From Megaleporinus macrocephalus (lineage: Eukaryota > Chordata > Actinopteri > Characiformes > Anostomidae), in NCBI GenBank assembly GCA_021613375.1, contig CM038716.1, positions 18,607,524 to 18,671,523 of the forward strand: DNA of 64,000 nt, given 5' to 3'. A program made the translations under genes and the position numbers. Below, piece by piece: positions 27,901 to 46,370 of this stretch. The stretch's first letter is position 1, and the number at the start of each line of letters is the position of its first letter. The notes under the pieces were generated by a model, which saw only the letters and a program-made list of their open reading frames with translations, did not search any database and was not told where the DNA came from.

Positions 27901-28732
27901 ACTAATGTTTATGAATGATATGAATAATTATGAATGAATACTACAGGCTGGGATGTCATAAAACCTCCAGTATATATATGTTTGTCTAAATAGTGTGCGT
28001 GGCAGTTTATGACTATTTTAAATGATTGTTTTCAAATAATTTACTGCACCTTTGGGGCAGATATACATAAATAACGTCTGTTCTGATTAGCTTCAATTGT
28101 GCCTCACTGAAAAAGTGGTCTAGGCTAGTCTGTGGCCTGCTATAGGCTGAACATACATATATATCTCATATATGAAAACAATTCTGAATGCTCCCTTTGA
28201 GCCAAAGCCTGAAATATGCATGTGCTTTGATGGTATAACCTGGTAGTTCAGTACATTTAGGTAGTCAGCTCACCTCGTTTTATTGCCATGTATTAATGCA
28301 GAGCCTTGACCTGACCAACTGAAGCAACCTCAGATTATAACACTCCAGAGGCTTGTACAGTGAGTTATATGCATGATGGGTGCATTGTTTCATGTTTTCA
28401 CTTCCCTTCTTACCTGGACGCAGCCATTGCTCTGGAAAAGAACTCCTCAGACAACAGGGCCTTTTCCACTGTTTCAGAGCCCAATATTACGCTCTGCTGT
28501 TTTCCCTAAAGTGTTTTTTATGGCTACGCAGCTGTTTAGTCCCAATTCTGTTTTCAAGACATTGCGCATGTGGCTTATACTGTCAGTAGTAAACACAGCT
28601 GTGAGTTCTACCGTCTAATTTCTACCATTCAACTCTGATCAAGGTCATTCATTTTTGGTGGACACATTTGTTCCTGTGAGGCTGACAATTCACTAGTATC
28701 TTTCCAGCTTTTTCATAATGCATTGGACAGTC

Positions 28733-28770
28733 CTTAACAAAATTCCAGTCCTTAACAAAATTCCAGTCTT
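28733..28770. repeat. 18-bp direct duplication
   Basis: The string ccttaacaaaattccagt occurs twice head to tail. A small local tandem duplication. Confidence 0.9.
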
Positions 28771-28986
28771 GGTTGATTTTGTTGCCAGACGCAGAACAAT
28801 AATCTGATGTTTTTGAAACACAGCAACATGCATAGGACCAGTCTTCCCATATGATGGTTTAAGAAATAAGATGTGCCTCACTGCATCATCTAGGGTCAAA
28901 ACAATTGTTGCCAGCTAAAACATATCACTGCCGCAATTATCCAATCATACTTGCTTATTTGCTTTCTGTCCAGGCAGCGTATTTGG

Positions 28987-29190
28987 CTGTATAGCAGAGT
29001 GATAAAGTCACTCTCTACACGCAAGAGTTCAAGGCCAGCTCAGGAGAGTACACCAATGCACTAAGATTAGACACAAATCCTATGGCTACATTGCTGCCAA
29101 CCTAAACCTGCTCTGCCGTGGCGGTCGATAAGGATGTGCTATTGCTGAACCTCATATTGGGATAACAATAAAAACTGGAAAACCCAGAAA
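28987..29190 (+). mobile_element. tRNA-derived SINE
   Basis: An A-box-like tagcagagtgataaagt is followed about 25 bp later by a B-box-like gagttcaaggcc, the RNA polymerase III internal promoter layout of tRNA-derived SINEs. Degenerate downstream body sequence ends near an ataaaaactg stretch. It does not fold as a functional tRNA. Confidence 0.6.
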
Positions 29191-29375
29191 CTACTGTAAA
29201 CTTCAACTAACTTGGGAACTGTTTTACAGGTAGGCATAGCAAAGTCTTCCATACTCTTTAAATCCTTCCCAAGTGCAAGTGTTTAAGAAGTGGAGAACAA
29301 AGCTTGGAGCCAAGAGTAAATATGAGCATGTTTGTCTTTGCTAGGTGCGGGTTTTCAGTGCTTTGGTGAAATTCA

Positions 29376-29495
<120 letters not shown>

Positions 29496-30140
29496 CTAAA
29501 AGCACAAACACAAAAAACACACACCCATTCTTTTAGCACTATATGAAAGGAATCAAAACATGAGTTACTGTTTGCTTAGAGCATCTCTGTTTCAAACATA
29601 CTGCTGGCCATTGGCATAGCATTCGGGGGTGTGGTCTAATCAGGGCAATCACTAAAACAAAGCTGCGGTTTGGCAACTTAACTTATGGAAAAAGAAAGAA
29701 AAAAAAACAAAAAAAAACACACACATGGACTATGAGATGCATTTCATTTGGCTGACCAAACTTGAAACCGGGCTAACTGCAATGACTCTACTTGGGAAGG
29801 GTATACTACATGCAAGGGCTTGTAAGTTCTATGTCTTAATGCAAACATGCATGCTTTAACAAAAGCAGAGCTTCATCCACGGAGCTCAAGATGCAATGCA
29901 TTTGTAGAAACGCACGCAAGAGCTTACACAAGCATGTGCATATCTGCTGTAAACCAGCGTAAGGATGCAGAGAGAGAAGCAGTGATGTGTTGAAAGAGTT
30001 AAACCAGGCACAGTGGGAGGAAACCCTAGACCGTCTCTATGCTCACAGATATCCAAAGAGAGATTAATAGCTCCCAGTTAAAAGAGCAGAACTATGGATC
30101 TGTAATTCATCCCTTTATGTGTTGCTACAGGAAACTAAGC

Positions 30141-30285
30141 GCAGAGCTGGAGAAAACAGAGAAGCAGAAGGGTAGCGAGAAAAAAAAGAAGAAGACAGAG
30201 ACAGAAAGAAACAGAGAGAGACAGAGGACGGCAGAGCAAAAAAGAGAGGGAAAGAAAGCTAGACGGAGAGGGAGAGTTGCTCCAC
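30141..30285. repeat. Purine-rich tract
   Basis: About 145 bp almost entirely A and G on the plus strand (gagaaaaaaaagaagaagac and similar). Mirror-like stretches could support triplex formation. A frame of mostly Lys, Arg and Glu is a by-product. Confidence 0.8.
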
Positions 30286-30854
30286 AAGGGGCTATTCTCT
30301 AGTCAGTGGCCCTCTGTTGAGTTTGCTCATGAAAGAGATTATAACTAAGGCCAGACATGAGGCAGCCGGAGAGAAGAGTGATAAATCTAGCGGGGTGTTG
30401 CATTAAGGGGCATGCAGCTTTTAATAGGATCCAGTCCAAACACAAAACAGCCTTGCTCTCAAACCAAGACATTTTATTTCAGACTCACAAAAAAATGCCT
30501 CAGTGACAAAAACCAGACCCCTTACATCTGAGCCAAAAACAGACAGTGCCGTTCAGGACAGGAATCGAAATTCACGCGAGATTTCTGTGTAGCTATTTGA
30601 AAACAAACAGCCATGAGGGGTAAAGCTATTTAGTGTACAATGAAAGACAAAACTCTGGCAAACTAAAGAAGATAACAACGCTTCTCAGTCAGCAAAACTG
30701 CTTTATGTAAATAGTGGTGTAGGTAACAGACAACACCTGCTGGTCAGTGGAACAGTGTGATGAACTCTGGCTTGGTGTAGAGCAGTGGTCCAGGAGTACC
30801 TGCACTCTTTATTTACCTAAAGGTGCCTTAAAACTAGCATAGCGGTAAACTGTT

Positions 30855-31110
30855 CAGTACACAGAACTGACACAACTTCAAACGCTGTCTCTCCTCCTTT
30901 AAATACAAATCCTACGTTTGCAGAACAGGACAGTGAAACAGGCCGATCCCAAAATCTGTTTTGTAACAGTTCTGAATAATAGTTACATGCACCAGCAAAT
31001 CAACAGCAAAACAACGACAACAAAAACAGCAGACTACGTAAACTACTATTCCAAGTTGTGAACACGATGTTCGCACTTTTCATAGCCTTCAGAGCTGGCA
31101 AACATGAAGC
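30855..31110 (+). repeat. Dispersed repeat, copy 2
   Basis: Partner of the copy near 4415. The best-conserved core is about 30859-30918, including tttaaatacaaatcctacg. The family is unassigned. Confidence 0.5.
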
Positions 31111-33670
31111 TAACCTCTGCTCCCAAATATGAAACAAGATCCCCAAAAAACTGTAATAGAAAGTTGTTGGTTTGCTCTGCACATTTCGCTCCAGACAGTT
31201 TCTCAGCACCGGCTTTGCACACTGTTTAACACAGAGGAGACTGACAGGAGGAGCAGTTCTAACTATCAGCATTACAATTCCAATCACAACCTGTAAGTAG
31301 CAGACATGCTGTGTGATTTTATCTACTTGATGGTTGAAGCAGATAATCTTGAACTGAAAGTTTTATACTGAGTAACAACTTCAACTTACTACCGTTCTAG
31401 TACAGGTAACCTTATCTACTAGCAAGTTCCAAGTAACTAGCCCAGCTAACTAAACAGAAGGACCTTGCTTATAACACAGGGGTTCATTTTATTCTCTATT
31501 TCAACACATTGTTTCTTTGTGACCATCATTGTGTCTCATTGGAAACCAGAAAAATGGAGCTGAGCTTAGCAAATTATTCATGAGCTCACCCAAAAAGCTT
31601 GTTTAATTTTAGAGCTAGACCACAGAGCTGTTAATGGATGTGTAAAACTGCATCTGGGTATTTTTCACCACAAAGTCACAAACTTTTTATTTAGACATCA
31701 AAGAACAACTTCTAAAACTAAATAAATGTGTTCTATGACACCTTCAAGAAAAAAAATCTATTTGATTTCATGTACTAATTTTATTGGATCAAATGTTTGT
31801 CATAAAACTGAACGATTCTGTGTCATGTTTATGTGATATTAAGTTATTTTATGATTTCATTTAATTGTAGGCCTGCCAACAAATCCCATAAGTGAATAAT
31901 TAAAGTTTTACTGTTCCATATAGTCTTGACTAATATATTATGTTTCTTGGTTGTTGTTTTTTTCTTTTACACAGCAGTGTTAAAAGTATGCTATTATTAA
32001 TTGGCCACTAATGGCTACAACACTCCTACAGCTACAGCTCTCCACTTTTCTGTTTGCATTTCTTCTAAGAGGCATAAAAAGGTAAATCCATCACGACACC
32101 TCAATATTAATTAAAGATAAAAAGTTAAGGGTAAGATACGGTGGAGCTTGTGTGTGTTGTAAAAATATCATGCTTGCACAGAGGCTCCATGAACGTACAA
32201 GCAGTGGACACGCTGCACGTGTCCGGGCAAGGCCAGCCACAGACACGTGAACATGCTGCAGTAAGAGGACGCGGAGCTGCGGAGCCGTCAGGACGTCTTG
32301 TGTGGTGAGGTTTCGGACACAGATATTTATGGCGGCAAGTCTTCCGCAACTTTAGGTAGAAGAGCCAGAAGTGTTGACTCTGGTGATCGAGGGCCGAACA
32401 TAATCAGAATAAATCACACCTCTGAACGGGCGACGTGTGTGAGGATCGCGCCACTGTGGACACTCTGGGTTAACCTTCGGATTTCTAACAGCCCACGAAA
32501 CCAAGAGATCTGTTTACACGGGTCAAAATCAACACGTGGAGGAAAAAAATAAATAAAAACACACACCCAGGACAAATCTGTTCCAACTTAACCTCTGTCT
32601 GAGTTAAAATCCTTGAACAGGAGAACTGCAAACATTTAAACTAGCCTGTAAAACTGACACTCTATTAAAGAGATCCTGTGTGATAGATGAACACCTGGGA
32701 GCAGTTTCTGCTCGTCCACGAGAGCACTGCTCAAACGCTTCTCACTTGGCTGAGTGCATCATCAGACGTCTTCAGGTTTTAGCAGGATTGGAGACAGAGT
32801 ACAGCAAGTCCTCCCTGACCTCCGCTGACCTGCCGCTGATCTGTCACTAGGGCTGGACTCGAGCTGGTATAGTTACAGTCGATTCAGGAAGTGCCTGTGG
32901 GTCATGAGGCTGGCAGCCTCCAGCCTGGCACTAATGCAGAACGTACAGAGTCTGTTTCCTTATAACTTAGTGATGACAAATCACTGCTATAAACGAGTTC
33001 TTAATGAAGGATGGGATAAATTCACTGATTGTTGAGAACACAAAAGAGAATCAGCGGTTATAAAGGTCAGATGCGGAGAACAATAAACATTAAATGTTTT
33101 TCCTCACTGGAACGTTACAATTTAAAATTCAAAAGAATGGATGCACTATTAAAATCACTGCATTGCATGTTTTGTACTGCATGTTTTGTTAAATCTCTAA
33201 ATAGAAATAAGTTAAGAAATCTACTGAGAGCAAATTTTATTGCAAACATTTTATTTATTTGCTAAGATTAAATAATACTGGATAAACAATAAAACATAAA
33301 ATGCCAAAATTGGTACACATGCTACATTTTGTTTTATTATATGCTTTATGTGTAGAGAACATACTTCTGTACGTTCTGTACTGCTGAATTTTTGTTGAAC
33401 CCCACCTACCAATATTATAAGCTCAGCAAATCAACAGAAACTGTGTTCAGCAAATTAACAGAAATTGTGCATTGAATACATAAATATTTACTTTTATTCC
33501 TTGTAGACAAAGCGCTTATATGAATATCTGAAAATTAAGCTTTTACACATCAGTAAGAGTCCCAGGTATCTGAATTATAGTGTCAGACCACAAAAAAATA
33601 AATAAGAATAAAATTAAGAAACCCAATTGCCAGCAAAAATATTTATCCAAAGGACACATAAACTTTGTAA

Positions 33671-33740
33671 ATATGAGACTACTTTATTAATACGAGACTA
33701 CTTTATTAATACGAGACTACTTTATTAATACGAGACTATT
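33671..33740. repeat. 19-bp tandem repeat
   Basis: About three and a half copies of atacgagactactttatta, the first with one substitution. Nearly identical copies imply recent expansion. Confidence 0.95.
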
Positions 33741-34287
33741 TGTTGATGGAAATAATAGCTGTTTGAATACAGCCAACAAAGTGCTTTATTTCAGACTTGT
33801 AAAGAAGAATATGTGATAATGATCTGAGATAGAAGGTGCACAAGTCAAAGAGTCTGATCAGCTTTCTTGCTTAGCGCTGCACCGTTTACTACAGGAAGAG
33901 GACACTTGACTGACAAAAACGAAGGAGCACAGACTGCTGTCGACTGGGTGATGCGTCATGTCAGGCAAGAGCCAGAGTCAAAACTGCGTTACAACAAAAA
34001 TACACCCACATGAAACAAAGTGTTAAACAATGGCTCAGTTTTTTGACATTATTTATGCAAATACATGTTTCTGAAACATTTATAATCAATTTCATTTGAG
34101 CGTTTCATTCTTTTATAGCTCACAATCTAAGTGTTTTAGCCTAACATTAACATCAACAGCCTATGACCGGAATTGTACTCATCTGTCCAGCAAACTGAAA
34201 CATTCCCAGACACAGTGACTGGCAGCAAAATTCCCTAGTGGAAACTCTGACTCATCCTACCAAACTGTAGGAATGTAGTGTGAGCTA

Positions 34288-34497
<210 letters not shown>

Positions 34498-35077
34498 TCA
34501 AACAAATGTTAGATTTCATTTAAAATTTTATAATTAAAAATTTCGTTGTATGTTTTGAATTAAAATTATGGAATGAAAACACTTAAAAAAGTGATTTCAA
34601 TAGCAGAAAACTGAGATGACTAACATACAACAAGCATACATAAAATAAATAAATTGTGTATTCATTTGTTTGTGGTAGACAGACGACGGCAAACCAGATA
34701 TTTCAGTGTCACAACGGAAAATTCTGCCACTGCAAGTTGCAATGTTCCGCAGACCGCAACGCTGAGCGGGAAGCTACATCAGTTCAATTTTCCAAACTTT
34801 TATCGTTAACCACAGCAGTGGAATATTGATTTTTCTGAGAGTCATAGATGCCACACATCTTGTTGTTGAATTCCAGACTAACCCAGTACTACACAACAAA
34901 AATAAAAAGAATACAGTGTCATCTTCCCTTTCTCCACCTTAAACAAACAATCTAGCCGGCTAAAGCTCTATCCATTTTCGCTGCTAACTCTGTCACCATG
35001 GCAACTTTTGAATGGCTTCCTGATTTTTTTTTTTAAGTGTAAACATGTGAACGTAGCATAACAATTTACTTAACTTC

Positions 35078-35285
35078 ACATAAGCTTGTCGTGACAACTG
35101 ACATAGCCCTACATAAACGTGTGAGCGTGCTTATTCCAGCAGGCTACATCTGTCATAACGACCGTTTCAGCTAACACTGACCAACACTGGACCATGTAAT
35201 CCACATGGTGAAGGCCGTCTATTGGCATATAAGCATTCAGAAGTATTTTGGTTGGGTTATGTCGGTTGTCATAACAAGCTAATGT
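35078..35285. mobile_element. Short inverted-repeat (MITE-like or foldback) element
   Basis: The left arm 35078-35108 (acataagcttgtcgtgacaa and on) matches the reverse complement of the right arm 35255-35285 at 26 of 31 positions. Weaker complementarity continues inward, so the 208-bp unit could form a long hairpin. No coding sequence. The style fits fish non-autonomous DNA elements, but the family is not assigned. Confidence 0.65.
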
Positions 35286-35854
35286 AGGTGCCATGTAGCC
35301 TTATAAACATTATTTGCTAAGACTGTACTGTAAGGTAAACTTCCTAAATTGACCAGAGTATATAGGCTACATTATGAAAGTCTTGACCAACACAGAACGG
35401 CTCATATTTGCACTTTAGCACTGTTGTTTGTGAATTTTGGTTCACTGTTTGCACTGTTCTCAAGCACTGGCTCTCTTTTTTGATCATCCAATTATGGCAG
35501 ACCTACAGTTTTTTTCTTTGCAATTTTTGTTATTTTGTTATTAAGTACTTTGGTGGCTAAAACTTTGGCACATACTTATAAACAGCATGTGTATCAGCTT
35601 TCTAAGTATTGTTATTTATATTGATGATGATGTGCCAAGGTATGGGTCAGGAGACAGCATCCACAGACACAAGGTTTGTGTGCACCACTGTTCGAGTGTG
35701 TGCTGTACGTGAGTTTGGTGATCTGAGCGCCAGAGAGACTTTAAAAAAAGTGCTGAAACAGCAGGAATCAGAAGCACGACTCCGTCTCGGACCTGCCACC
35801 AGCAGCACCCCCCTCCCTACCGTGATCAATGGGGACTGTTTGGATTAGCACTAA

Positions 35855-36070
35855 AAACTCCAACTGCAGTGATTAGAAAACACATTAGTGTTGATCAATT
35901 AGGAGGCAAACGCTTCTCTTAATAATTGATGGGCCAGGGCAATTTACACACAGTCTGTTAGTGGGCTTGTCAGAGCGCTCTCCAAAGGGCCCAACAAACA
36001 CAGGCGCCACAAGGTATTGACGCTGCCGCCCGGCTTGAATGCTTGATTAAGCTCTTCAGGGCCCCAGACG
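35855..36070. promoter_or_regulatory. Candidate conserved non-coding element
   Basis: A block of non-repetitive sequence with several homeodomain-like cores (gatcaattag, aataattgatgg, gattaagc) and balanced base composition, unlike the surrounding AT-rich intron. Conservation itself cannot be seen from one sequence, so this is an inference. Confidence 0.3.
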
Positions 36071-36539
36071 GCACACAAGCACACACATACGCATACAGAG
36101 CAAGCAGCTCACTACATCAAGTGAGAAACTAGCATGAGACCCCACTTAAGCTGTGCTATCCATTTACCACAAGCTCACGACTGCTCGGTTTTACTCAGAG
36201 AACAAACAGCGGAGCCACTAAGGGACCTGGAGTCACCTCATGCACTATCCTGCGGCTGGCGCGACAGCATCTCTCTTGGAGTCGCATCCTGCTCATTTAC
36301 ACAATCCGTGCCCTGTCAGAATTCAATTTTCCAAAAGGCTCCTGTCCCCCCCAGCCCAGGCGCCCCCGCCTCCTCCCTCCTGGCATCGTGATTGAGTTAC
36401 AAGGCTGATGGGAGATGGCCCCCTGGCCCCCGGACAGCCGCACTCAGAGCCACTCAGCACAGGGACGGTGTGTCAGAGCAGAGGAGATGGTTATAAATCA
36501 CGGCTCCATCTGCAGACGGGCCGTCTACGTATCAGGGCT

Positions 36540-36740
36540 TTTTTAACCATGTTTTCCTCTCTGCTAACCTTTAGGGCACTCCTTTTGATGTATGCCGCCA
36601 TTAGGGCTAATGGCGCTTCTCTCACGTAAGCCGTTAGAGCTCATTAGGGAGCGAGTGGGCCGGCGGGGGAATACAGATGTGGGCTTAATAAATCAATTAA
36701 GTTGCCAGGGGAGAGGAGCCTGAAACCATATGAGAAGTAA
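36540..36740. promoter_or_regulatory. Candidate conserved non-coding element with palindrome
   Basis: Contains the 20-bp inverted repeat cgccattagggctaatggcg at 36596-36615 and further TAAT/ATTA cores (ctcattaggg, aatcaattaag). It lies about 0.9 kb upstream, in gene order, of exon g's intron midpoint and has no coding potential. An enhancer role is inferred. Confidence 0.35.
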
Positions 36741-37637
36741 AGTAGTAGGGCTGTGTCAGTGCAGGATTACGTCGTAGATGCTGCAAGACACATGCTGATT
36801 GGACTAGACTCTCTTCTCAGCAAATATTACTTCTGTGGGACTTCAGGACAGACTCTTTTACTATCCAACTGCCACAAATGCACACATGAAGACTAACTTC
36901 AAGAATTAGTCTGGACAAAAAAAGATTCTTGCTATATATCAGTGCACTGGAACAACTCAGCACAAACAAGTGCAACTTCTCGGGAATGAGCACGCAGCTA
37001 TAGAAAATCTCATTTAATTTCAATTCATTTCTGTCTAATGTTACTGCTGATTTCACTGAAACTGTTTTTCTTAAAAACATACATACTATGCAACAATAAA
37101 TCAAGACTTAAACAGGTTGAATGACAGTAAGGCAAAGTTCAGACTGCAGGTAAATGATATTTGTATATCCAATGAGATCTTTTGCGGGTGATCAGATCAG
37201 ATTTGTGTGTCCAGACATCATCAACCTAACCGCATAATAACGTAGCCATCAGTAACTCCCAGTACATCCCAGCATTTCCATCACTCTGGATTTGCCATCT
37301 TCAGACAATATAGAAGAAAATTTGCGAATAAATCATTGTAGTTGTTTTAAAACAACAAACTGATTACCCCAGAGTACAGAGGTCAACATTACTGATGCAG
37401 AAATCTCTGAAAAACCTGAAAGCAAGTCTCCTGAAAATTATGAAAGCATTATGATACACCAAATACTGAAAAATAAACATATATATTTATTAGTTGCAGT
37501 TTTTGTGAAATTTTCTGACATAGGATCGAAAATACAGAGACTAACATTTCTATAAACACCAGGCCCTCACATGTATAGCACTACAAGTTGGTGTGTATGT
37601 GCTAATCTGTGTGTTTTATATGGTGCTGCTGGAGTTA

Positions 37638-43029
<5,392 letters not shown>

Positions 43030-44006
43030 TCATATACTTACGTGAGTAGGTGTCATTGCAAGACATATGAAAAGCATTCAAAGCCACATCAGTGCCTCGC
43101 CCATGTTTTACCTGCCAGTATTTTTCTTTAGGCTGTATCCAACAATATAACATTAGATGCTTTGTCAAGTAACACCTTCAGCAAAAGGAAGAAGAAGGAA
43201 GAAAAGGGGGAAGATGAAGCTGGTGGGCGCTGGCAGAAGGGAACTTGGACATTTATCCTCATCAAGTGTTCACCCACTCTACTGGGCAGACCAGGCTGTG
43301 CCATGTCAGCCAGTCATTTCAGCAGGACGTTTCTGGTACGACATCATGTTCAATTTGGATCCCCTCGATTCGCTGCTTTCTGCAGGCTATTACTCAAAGA
43401 CTCTGCAGTACATACCACATCAACACTGCCTGACAATGTGACAGGAGCGGAGCACAAATCAGACACACGGAGAAAAGGTCAGGACGGTACACGGCGCAGA
43501 TCTCACGGCAGAAGAAAGAGGGAGCAGCTTTGCTGATCTGATTGAGTAGACTCTGTAAATGAGGAAGATCAATGACTGGTGATTCACTGACAAAATAAGT
43601 GGCTCTGAATGCAACCACTAATGATTTTGCTGCATCTGTCACTTAATTGAAGCGTACGCCTGCCTCCTAACGAAGAGTGATTGGATCATGCATCATAGAT
43701 TAAGCATTGATATACGAGTTGGTGATAACATGTGCAAATCTATGGGTCGTACTGCAGCACTGGCCCAGCTCCTAAGGCAACACAGCATTAGTGGAAATGC
43801 CGTTAAGAATCAAGTTGGCCAAGTCCCACTGGCCGATGTTCTCCCCGGATGTCAAAAAGGTTATAATATACGCCACCAACGCTAAATCTCTGCAAGCCTC
43901 CTCTTATTTTCACAGTGGAAAAGATCTGGATCTTCCATTCAGAAACTGGACAGATGCAAACAGTAGATGATGCAGTGTGAGTAAAGCGCTGAGAAAATAA
44001 CTTTTA

Positions 44007-44050
44007 TTTATATATATATTTATATATATATATTATATATTTATATATAT
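44007..44050. repeat. (TA)n-rich tract
   Basis: Interrupted TA/TTTA repeats on an otherwise ordinary intronic background. Confidence 0.85.
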
Positions 44051-45481
44051 GCACATATGAATGTATTGCAAAGCAGCCAAGACATCTTGAACCAGCCACA
44101 AATTGTCAGAAACATGGAAGCACTTGGAGAATAAATGAAAAAAAGATGGGGCACTCTTCACTATACTCTGCTGGATAACTCCTGATTCCCAGTGATGGGA
44201 AACCAGCATGTTTTTAATATGCCATGATGTCCACCAACAGTGAATGATCTCTGAGTGATGAAAGAAAACAGCATATTTTCTTTTCACTGAAAATAGATGC
44301 GTTTGACCCACTTGTCGGCACTGAGGAACTAGAGGCTGAAACAGACTGCTATCTCACACTATCACACCAATGACTGCCAGAGCAGTGTGGATGCCTGGAC
44401 AAAGGCCTGGAGTCACCCTAAACCGTTTCTACTCATGGTCCGTCTTAGGCTTTGCCAGATTTCTCAGTTGAGGCTTAGGTCCGCCTCGTTGCCATGGCCT
44501 GTTTTGAGAAACTGGAATAGACCCTGAGTTCATTCTGAACTCAATATGCTCTGCTTTCTGCATGTTTAGTGCAGGCCCAGCAAGGGACTTTGGCAGCAGG
44601 GATAGCCAGGTCTGGATTATAGCATGCGTGTAAACAGCACAATTTTGAGAGCTGTGGCTGCAGCTTCAGACATGAACTGGGCCTAACATTAGTTCCTCTG
44701 CATCATCGAACAGCCAGCTCTAGCACAAATGGATTCACAGGTCACAGCCTGAACAGTATGCTACAGTCTTGCCATTTAGGAGGCCTAAAAATTCAAGCAA
44801 AAACAAAGTGTGTAGATGTGAGACAGGGCTGTGGTACACTTTTTTGGTGCAGCACAAATTAAAAGACTGTTGCACTGAAATAAGAATCTGTATTCTCCAC
44901 GGTATTACCACTAATGCAGCTTTTCGCCCATCACTAAAAAGATGAAATCCACAACACTAGGATTTGGCATACGAGCGTTCTCACAGCTTACATAAATACT
45001 TTGATCAGTTTTTTTTACTTTAACTAAGTTAGTTTATTCATTTAAGGAATACAGGCTAATGCAAAGGAAGTAAGCACAGTAGCTTTCTCCAAGTCTCCAC
45101 ATTAAATGGCATTTTGAGGAGGTAAACAGTAAAGTCCCAGATTGCAGCTGGCTTTACATTTGGCATTACAGCCCCAAACCAATCAACATTTTGCATACTC
45201 TGTACATTGTGAGACACTTTGTTCGTAGGAATTTTTCTTTAGAGATCAGATTACCTGATGACTACCATAAACACCAGAACTTAGCCTGGGCCGCGGTTTG
45301 CATGCCTACACTAAAGAGACGGCTCAGGCGGAAGGAAAATGTTTGACGTTGCACACATTACGCAATGAGAATAGTTTACGTCATTTACCACAATTACTAT
45401 AAACACTAGTTTTTGCATTAGTACTAGCATGTTTGTGTGTTCACACAGGATACATCTTAAGCACATCACATCACCAGACAG

Positions 45482-45483
<2 letters not shown>

Positions 45484-45552
<69 letters not shown>
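45484..45552. repeat. (TA)n microsatellite
   Basis: About 30 TA units with one interruption (atacata) and a short CA end. It gives spurious Tyr-Ile frames on both strands. Confidence 0.97.
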
Positions 45553-45553
<1 letters not shown>

Positions 45554-46019
45554 TGCATTGCCCTGTCTCGTTTTCTGTTTGATTCAGCAAAAAAAAAAAA
45601 CAACACAACAACAACAATGTTGCAGGGACATATTTTTTAAAACCCAACAACAGTTTTCTTTTTGTTTTCTAATTTTGGCTGTAAGGTTTACATAAATGGA
45701 TTACCAAAAGCAGAATTAAGTTAAAGTAGGTTCAGCAGTTCAGTGGAAAATCCCCACATAGACAGAAAAGAATTTTGTAAGCAGAGAGAGAGCAAAAGAA
45801 AAAGTGAGAAACGAGAGAAATGCGCTTGTACATTTCAACAACAGCTTCATAGCGTGCTAAATGCATGACAGCATCTGGAAAAGTTACTAGTCTCTATTCC
45901 TATCCTGCCTTTCTGCTCTTGTGAGGCTTGAATGGCTTGTTCTCCAGGCGAGGGAGGAGACAGGGAACCATTATTATCACAGCAGAAAACACTCTAGATT
46001 CAGATAGTGAGATTAATAG

Positions 46020-46370
46020 AGGCATTTAACTTCTCTAACTTGTCTCATAGCCACTATTCATTGATTTCAGCATTATCTGGGTCAGATCAATCCAATTTAA
46101 AGCTTTTCAGAGCCAATTTGACACAAATGATATGCTCCCAGCTTGATTAATGGGGCAGTGATAGCCATGAAAAAAAAATCATATTGGTCATTTCAATTAC
46201 CTTTTTGGATGATAACTAATGGCCTGGTTCTAATGGAGGCAATACACTGTCATCCGTAATAGAATTTCCTCTCACTGAAAATCTAGAGCTCGATTTGAGA
46301 GTGACCGTAAATTTCAATTACCTTTATAAAATCATATCAGAGTTTCAGTACTGCACACATGTAGGTGATA
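46020..46370. promoter_or_regulatory. Candidate conserved non-coding element with duplicated 14-mer
   Basis: The 14-mer TTTCAATTACCTTT occurs exactly at 46191-46204 and 46312-46325, with other homeodomain-like cores (cttgattaatgg, aactaatgg) between or near. The block is free of repeats and coding potential. A regulatory role is inferred from motif density only. Confidence 0.35.

Noticed and set aside
28987..29060. A functional tRNA gene
   Set aside because: Box-like promoter motifs are present, but the cloverleaf arms do not pair. Read as SINE-derived.
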